From NCBI GenBank assembly GCA_012295275.1, contig CM022670.1:32757938-32821937 (forward strand): a DNA stretch of 64,000 bases, given 5' to 3'. This document shows positions 61,802 through 64,000 of this stretch, one piece after another. This stretch comes from Chrysomallon squamiferum. Its lineage: Eukaryota; Mollusca; Gastropoda; Neomphalida; Peltospiridae. The notes beneath the pieces were generated by a model. It worked only from the letters and a program-made list of their open reading frames with translations. It was not told where the DNA came from and ran no database searches. The translations under genes and the position numbers were made by a program. Numbering within the stretch: position 1 is the stretch's first letter; every line of letters begins with the position of its first letter.

Positions 61802-63269
61802 TAATTTTAAATCAGTAGAAGAAGATTAATATATTGAAATTTTAAACATACTAGAAGAGTTCTTTTCTAAGAAGGCACGCTTATAGAATAAAAGATTTCT
61901 TAGACTTGCATGTGATGTTTATATCTCACACTCATAATTATTAATGATCCTTTCCTTTGCATTTTCTTTGATTTCTGCTAAAAATGGATTTCTTACTAGG
62001 CATCTGCTCCAGCTTAGTATAGCATTTGATTTATTTGAGTAATGTTTTGATTGAGATCTTAGAGAATTTTTGTAAGCATTCTGATTTAAAGGTTATGAAA
62101 TGCAGTGTAGTATTTTCTTCTCAGGAAAATCAATACTTGTACAGCAAACCTTTTTCAGCGGAACCAATTGTGCTTTGTCTCTGACAAGTCCATAGCTGGA
62201 GCAGAGTTTTTGATTATTATACATTCTCAGGTGACACACAGCTGAGATCTTACATTTCACTGAATTTTTTTTCAGTTTGTATAAGTTTTTTATTTCAAAG
62301 AAATGTGGTTATTCAGAAAAATCCACATGTTTTGGAACATGGTCAAATTTATTGTGGATGATTAGTGGTGATTTGGAAATATCTTTTAATCATCACTGAA
62401 ACAGCACTTTCTTGATTTGTTAATTGAAAAAGATGGAAAGTGGTATTCATCACATTTTTGTTCAGTGAAATGACAGTTGTAAGGAAGTAAGGAAAGTCTA
62501 AAATCAATATTCATCTGCTGTATTGTGATATCTTCTTCCCTTCTGAAGGGAAATTTTGAGAATTTTCATATGTACAAGTAGGTTTGTTGCTGTGATCGAG
62601 CTTTTAAAGAATTCATTTGAGAAGTATGGCCTTTGAGATTCAATCATCTTGGTATTTTTCAGTACAGTGCCAAATTTGCCATTCATATTTTGTGCCTTTG
62701 TTTTTGTGCTCAAATTCTGTGGCTTGAATTGTGGAGAAATTATTACTTTTATGCCTTATCATATTTACTGAAACTTGTATTTGATAGGATCTAGTTTTTT
62801 CTTGCCTTATTTCTGTCTTATTCTGTGAATATGTTCCGACAATCACCAGATGTTCACTTAGGAACTTCATCAGAAAGACTTTCACCTGAAATGCCACTTC
62901 TGCAGTCTTCAGAACAGACTTTCAGACGATCCCCAGAATTACGCCGACGTTCACCGGATCATTTATTACGCCGCTCTCCCGATCCTTTAATGCGACGTTC
63001 ACCTGACCATCTGTTGCGCCGCTCTCCTGATTCTTTCCTTAGACGCTCACCTGAATTTATGTTGAGGAGGTCCCCTGATCATACATCAAGTTTGGAACGT
63101 CGGTCACCTGAACCATTGCCTCTAACATTTCGACGGTCACCAGAGCCACCTTCCCCAATTCATCATAATTCACCAGATCATTTGTGGTTTCCAGCACCAA
63201 TTGAGAGGTCTCATGGATCTCAAGGATCAGATGATGCCTGCAAGTTTCGAGGAAGACCAAAGTTTAAAA
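24572..63269 (+). CDS. MAST-family serine/threonine kinase, N-terminal half (partial)
   Basis: Longest model: 24572-25647, 31624-31735, 45747-45948, 48426-48514, 52273-52301, 53281-53366, 62850-63269. Phases agree at every junction, giving about 671 codons before the edge. Residues about 465-530 are diagnostic: NLLRMRNTVLGQSAPSLCAS, then the short basic RKGSRNYGRRS, then TSNTSPTLPQRCPSPQPH. They align with NLVRMRNQSLGQSAPSL and SSTSPTLPRPHSPL of vertebrate MAST2/MAST4, at the start of the MAST N-terminal conserved domain. MAST kinases are AGC kinases with a C-terminal PDZ domain that bind microtubules; those domains should lie to the right. The N-terminal 396 residues are Ser-rich and end in a SAM-like segment (about 332-390). 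An alternative first exon exists at 38277. Which vertebrate MAST is the closest relative cannot be decided. Confidence 0.85.
26877..26925. repeat. (AAT)n microsatellite
   Basis: About 16 uninterrupted AAT units. Confidence 0.95.
31173..31219. repeat. (TA)n microsatellite
   Basis: About 23 uninterrupted TA units. Confidence 0.95.
31624..31735 (+). CDS. MAST gene exon 2, end of SAM-like segment
   Basis: Acceptor ttttttttccag, completes Lys, then LLTIDDLQEFYNIDDAQCRK and MLMRAVDKARDEEESDE, donor gtaaat, phase 0. The LT..DL..(Y)xI....R..M...V pattern resembles helices 3-5 of SAM domains. Confidence 0.85.
32163..32280. repeat. 58-bp imperfect tandem duplication
   Basis: Two adjacent units start ctgaagtgcc and ctgaagtacc. 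Both contain cattttattttctgt at the same offset and end in gaatcacagtt / gaatctcactt. Confidence 0.75.
33267..33303. repeat. (TTTA)n microsatellite
   Basis: About nine TTTA units leading into an ATT run. Confidence 0.85.
37866..37945 (+). mobile_element. Possible decayed tRNA-derived SINE head
   Basis: ttagtggtagaacatc (from 37874) resembles a tRNA A-box, and acagatttgatctcc (from 37925) sits about 50 nt later where a B-box would be expected. No intact tRNA fold, tail or flanking duplication is seen. Confidence 0.25.
38277..38462 (+). CDS. Alternative first coding exon of the MAST gene
   Basis: ATG at 38277 opens 62 codons, ending at a good donor, gtatgt, in phase 0. That is the phase needed to enter the exon at 45747. 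The peptide is hydrophilic, with NIRRGLVKQESNLSEST and RRRGCMLRVRITSFTDTESD. No acceptor fits the frame: using the ag just before the ATG would shift frame and hit a stop. It therefore reads as an alternative N-terminus driven by an internal promoter, replacing the SAM-like part. It could also be the start of the only true MAST transcript, with the upstream exons forming a separate gene. Confidence 0.65.
39535..39682. repeat. A-rich low-complexity tract
   Basis: Long A runs broken by single T, C or G, ending in a pure A stretch of about 25 nt. The opposite strand gives spurious Phe-rich frames. Confidence 0.9.
42096..42163. promoter_or_regulatory. Inverted repeat with bZIP/homeodomain-like motifs
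   Basis: TGGATGCGTAA at 42096-42106 and its exact reverse complement at 42153-42163 are separated by 46 nt. TAATTA-like motifs flank it on both sides (around 42047, 42182-42190, 42230). A regulatory role is only inferred. Confidence 0.3.
43114..43135. repeat. (GT)n microsatellite
   Basis: About 11 GT units. Confidence 0.9.
45747..45948 (+). CDS. MAST gene exon, Ser/Pro-rich segment before the conserved N-domain
   Basis: Acceptor tgtttttttag, phase 0, 67 codons plus one base, donor gtaaga. It contains SPSPLPSPLLKK and then SSLRRLHRTLSEDTKQRRRE. The RTLSED block resembles the RQLS[EQ]D block of vertebrate MAST2 and MAST4, which also lies just before the conserved N-domain. Confidence 0.9.
45949..48425 (+). 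other. MAST intron, about 2.5 kb
   Basis: AT-rich; no exon, RNA gene or recognisable mobile element seen. Confidence 0.6.
48426..48514 (+). CDS. MAST gene exon, start of the conserved N-domain
   Basis: Acceptor tctaatttacag, donor gtaaga. It encodes SVGALIEPTNLLRMRNTVLG and QSAPSLCASV, the most diagnostic MAST sequence in the window (NL[VL]RMR..LGQSAPSL). Confidence 0.97.
49030..49095 (-). mobile_element. Possible decayed tRNA-derived SINE fragment
   Basis: On the minus strand, gcagttcaatggttgaagac resembles an A-box region and gtgggtcataagatcaaccc a B-box/T-arm, in the correct order. No tail or duplication is seen, so this is weak. Confidence 0.22.
51948..51995. repeat. (A5-7T)n low-complexity tract
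   Basis: Runs of 5 to 7 A separated by single T. Confidence 0.9.
52273..52301 (+). CDS. 29-nt MAST microexon
   Basis: Acceptor tatgttttcag, nine codons (KEMTVSRKG) plus two bases, donor gtagga. Vertebrate MAST2/4 have KELSLPRRG at the same place, so this microexon is supported by homology although it is very short. Its length is not a multiple of three, so skipping it would shift the frame. Confidence 0.92.
52302..53280 (+). other. MAST intron, about 1 kb
   Basis: AT-rich, A-rich low complexity at 52920-52975 and an (AC)n run at 53162-53203. Nothing else seen. Confidence 0.6.
53162..53203. repeat. (AC)n microsatellite
   Basis: About 20 uninterrupted AC units, 78 nt upstream of the next MAST exon. 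Confidence 0.95.
53281..53366 (+). CDS. MAST gene exon, conserved N-domain continued
   Basis: Acceptor ttatttttag, completes Ser, then RNYGRRSIITSNTSPTLPQR and CPSPQPHL plus one base, donor gtgagt. It matches the SNRKSLI..STSPTLPRPHSP block of vertebrate MASTs. Confidence 0.96.
54998..55305. repeat. Degenerate tandem repeat, three copies, about 120-145 bp apart
   Basis: Copies near 55000, 55146 and 55268 share the pattern (g)taaat.cat.ttt..a.ttttcatt(t/c)aaat. They are diverged. Confidence 0.5.
58283..58500. repeat. Degenerate minisatellite, about four units of 44-59 bp
   Basis: Units beginning acaagaat (58283), acaataat (58342), acaagaat (58386) and gcaagaac (58436) share the order ca..aatt - ttatttaca - gat.tataactt. 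Divergence is high. Confidence 0.5.
61754..61798. repeat. (AC)n microsatellite
   Basis: About 22 uninterrupted AC units. Confidence 0.95.
62831..63269 (+). CDS. MAST gene exon with RRSP[DE] octapeptide repeats
   Basis: Two starts are possible in the same frame. An acceptor caccag at 62849 gives an internal exon from 62850, whose phase fits the exon ending at 53366. Alternatively an ATG at 62831 gives an alternative first exon beginning MFRQSPDVHLGTS. The end, AAA A|GTAAAT at 63269, is a plausible donor. About nine copies of RRSP[DE] spaced mostly by eight residues fill 62921-63157 (about residues 556-634 of the long model). The repeats look disordered and phosphorylatable (basophilic and proline-directed sites). 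No such array is known to me in vertebrate MASTs, where a Ser/Pro/Arg-rich linker lies in this position. Confidence 0.8.
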
Positions 63270-64000
63270 GTAAATATTTAAAGAGATGTTTTGTTGTGAA
63301 AGTACATGTTTTAAATTACATGTATATTGTGTAGGGGGGCAGTCGTGATTTGTTTTAAATTTAATATTTGGGCTCAGCTTAGTCTGTGCTTGTATTTGTT
63401 CAAATCATTAAATTTTTAGTAACTATATCAGAACTGTTGTGTTTTACCGTATTTTATACTGTTGGTATATTGTTTAATCACAGGTTAATGTATATATTTT
63501 TTCTTTTATCTTGTTTTGTACTGTTTATTTTTTTCTTTGGCTTCTCTTTGCCAGTGCACTCACAATTAATTTTAGCTGGTACCCAATTGTCTTCTGAATT
63601 TTTTCTGACTTCACCATATATTCCATGTCATGTTTGACTTCAGTTTGTTGTCACAATATTTTGTTGTTCTGGTTTAACCTGTGACTTTAAATCATTATGT
63701 ATTTTCATATTTTCTTTTTCTCTTGTTTGACCCGCCTTGTGAAGTTTTGTGTGGGATGATAGAATTTGGCTCACACAGTGTTTTGTTGTGCATCATACAT
63801 TTTGTGACCTTGTGCACTCTTTTGATCATTTTTACATCATTCTGGTCTTGTGTATAAATTGTTTTGTTTTATTGCTGATCAATATCAGTGTGTTGTGATA
63901 TATTTTCTTGGCCTTTTTAACCCAGCCCAAAAGTAATCTTTGTTTCCTTTGGTCAGACTATAAACCTTTATTGGACCTATCCCAGTTATTTTTATTTGTC
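63270..64000 (+). other. MAST intron start, runs off the window
   Basis: T-rich sequence with no further conserved MAST exon; the expected RRWSLASLPSSGYGTNTP-type block of the family is not reached. Confidence 0.55.

Larger units (their letters stand above)
53367..62849 (+). other. MAST intron, about 9.5 kb
   Basis: AT-rich. It contains degenerate tandem repeats (about 54998-55305 and 58283-58500), an (AC)n run at 61754-61798 and stretches of slightly higher GC (56050-56420, 57180-57330, 59600-59850, 60740-61100) that could be conserved non-coding DNA. No exon has supported borders. Confidence 0.5.

Noticed and set aside
63541-63637. Possible last exon after the RRSP exon (acceptor tttgccag, frame ending PYIPCHV)
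   Set aside because: Phase fits, but the peptide does not resemble the conserved MAST continuation and would truncate the kinase before its catalytic domain.

Overview
The window is eukaryotic nuclear DNA from an animal. It is very AT-rich, has long introns full of simple repeats, and carries short exons with GT/AG borders and matching phases. The gene families are metazoan: a CCDC17-like coiled-coil protein, MAGOH, WDR83/MORG1 and a MAST kinase. Protein divergence and base composition suggest an invertebrate bilaterian, possibly a lophotrochozoan. I cannot name the species. No bacterial, organellar or viral gene is visible.

Layout. From 1 to about 3.1 kb there is no firm gene, apart from a possible alternative terminal exon at 1372-1493 (minus). 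From 3166 to about 14.25 kb a minus-strand CCDC17-like gene has nine coding exons (742 codons in my model) and a non-coding first exon. From 14.35 to 15.96 kb is intergenic. MAGOH lies at 16039-18228 (minus; five exons, 149 aa). WDR83 lies at 18560-21778 (plus; seven exons, 305 aa). Their start codons face away from each other across 331 bp, so they probably share a bidirectional promoter. From 22.5 to 23.6 kb is intergenic. From about 23.9 kb to the right edge is the 5' half of a plus-strand MAST-family serine/threonine kinase gene. It includes a novel-looking N-terminus with a SAM-like segment, two possible alternative starts, the conserved MAST N-terminal segment, and a repetitive exon with about nine RRSP[DE] units. 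The kinase and PDZ domains should lie beyond the window.

Coherence. MAGOH (exon junction complex core) and WDR83 (found in spliceosomal C complexes and as a MAPK scaffold) both act in mRNA maturation and share one promoter interval. From memory, the human relatives of these four genes fall in two paralogous blocks: CCDC17, MAST2 and MAGOH on 1p, and WDR83 and MAST1 on 19p13. The tight order CCDC17-MAGOH-WDR83-MAST may therefore preserve a pre-vertebrate linkage.

Limits. All exon models were made by hand from splice signals, reading phase and remembered family sequences. Transcription starts, poly(A) sites and UTR exons are approximate.
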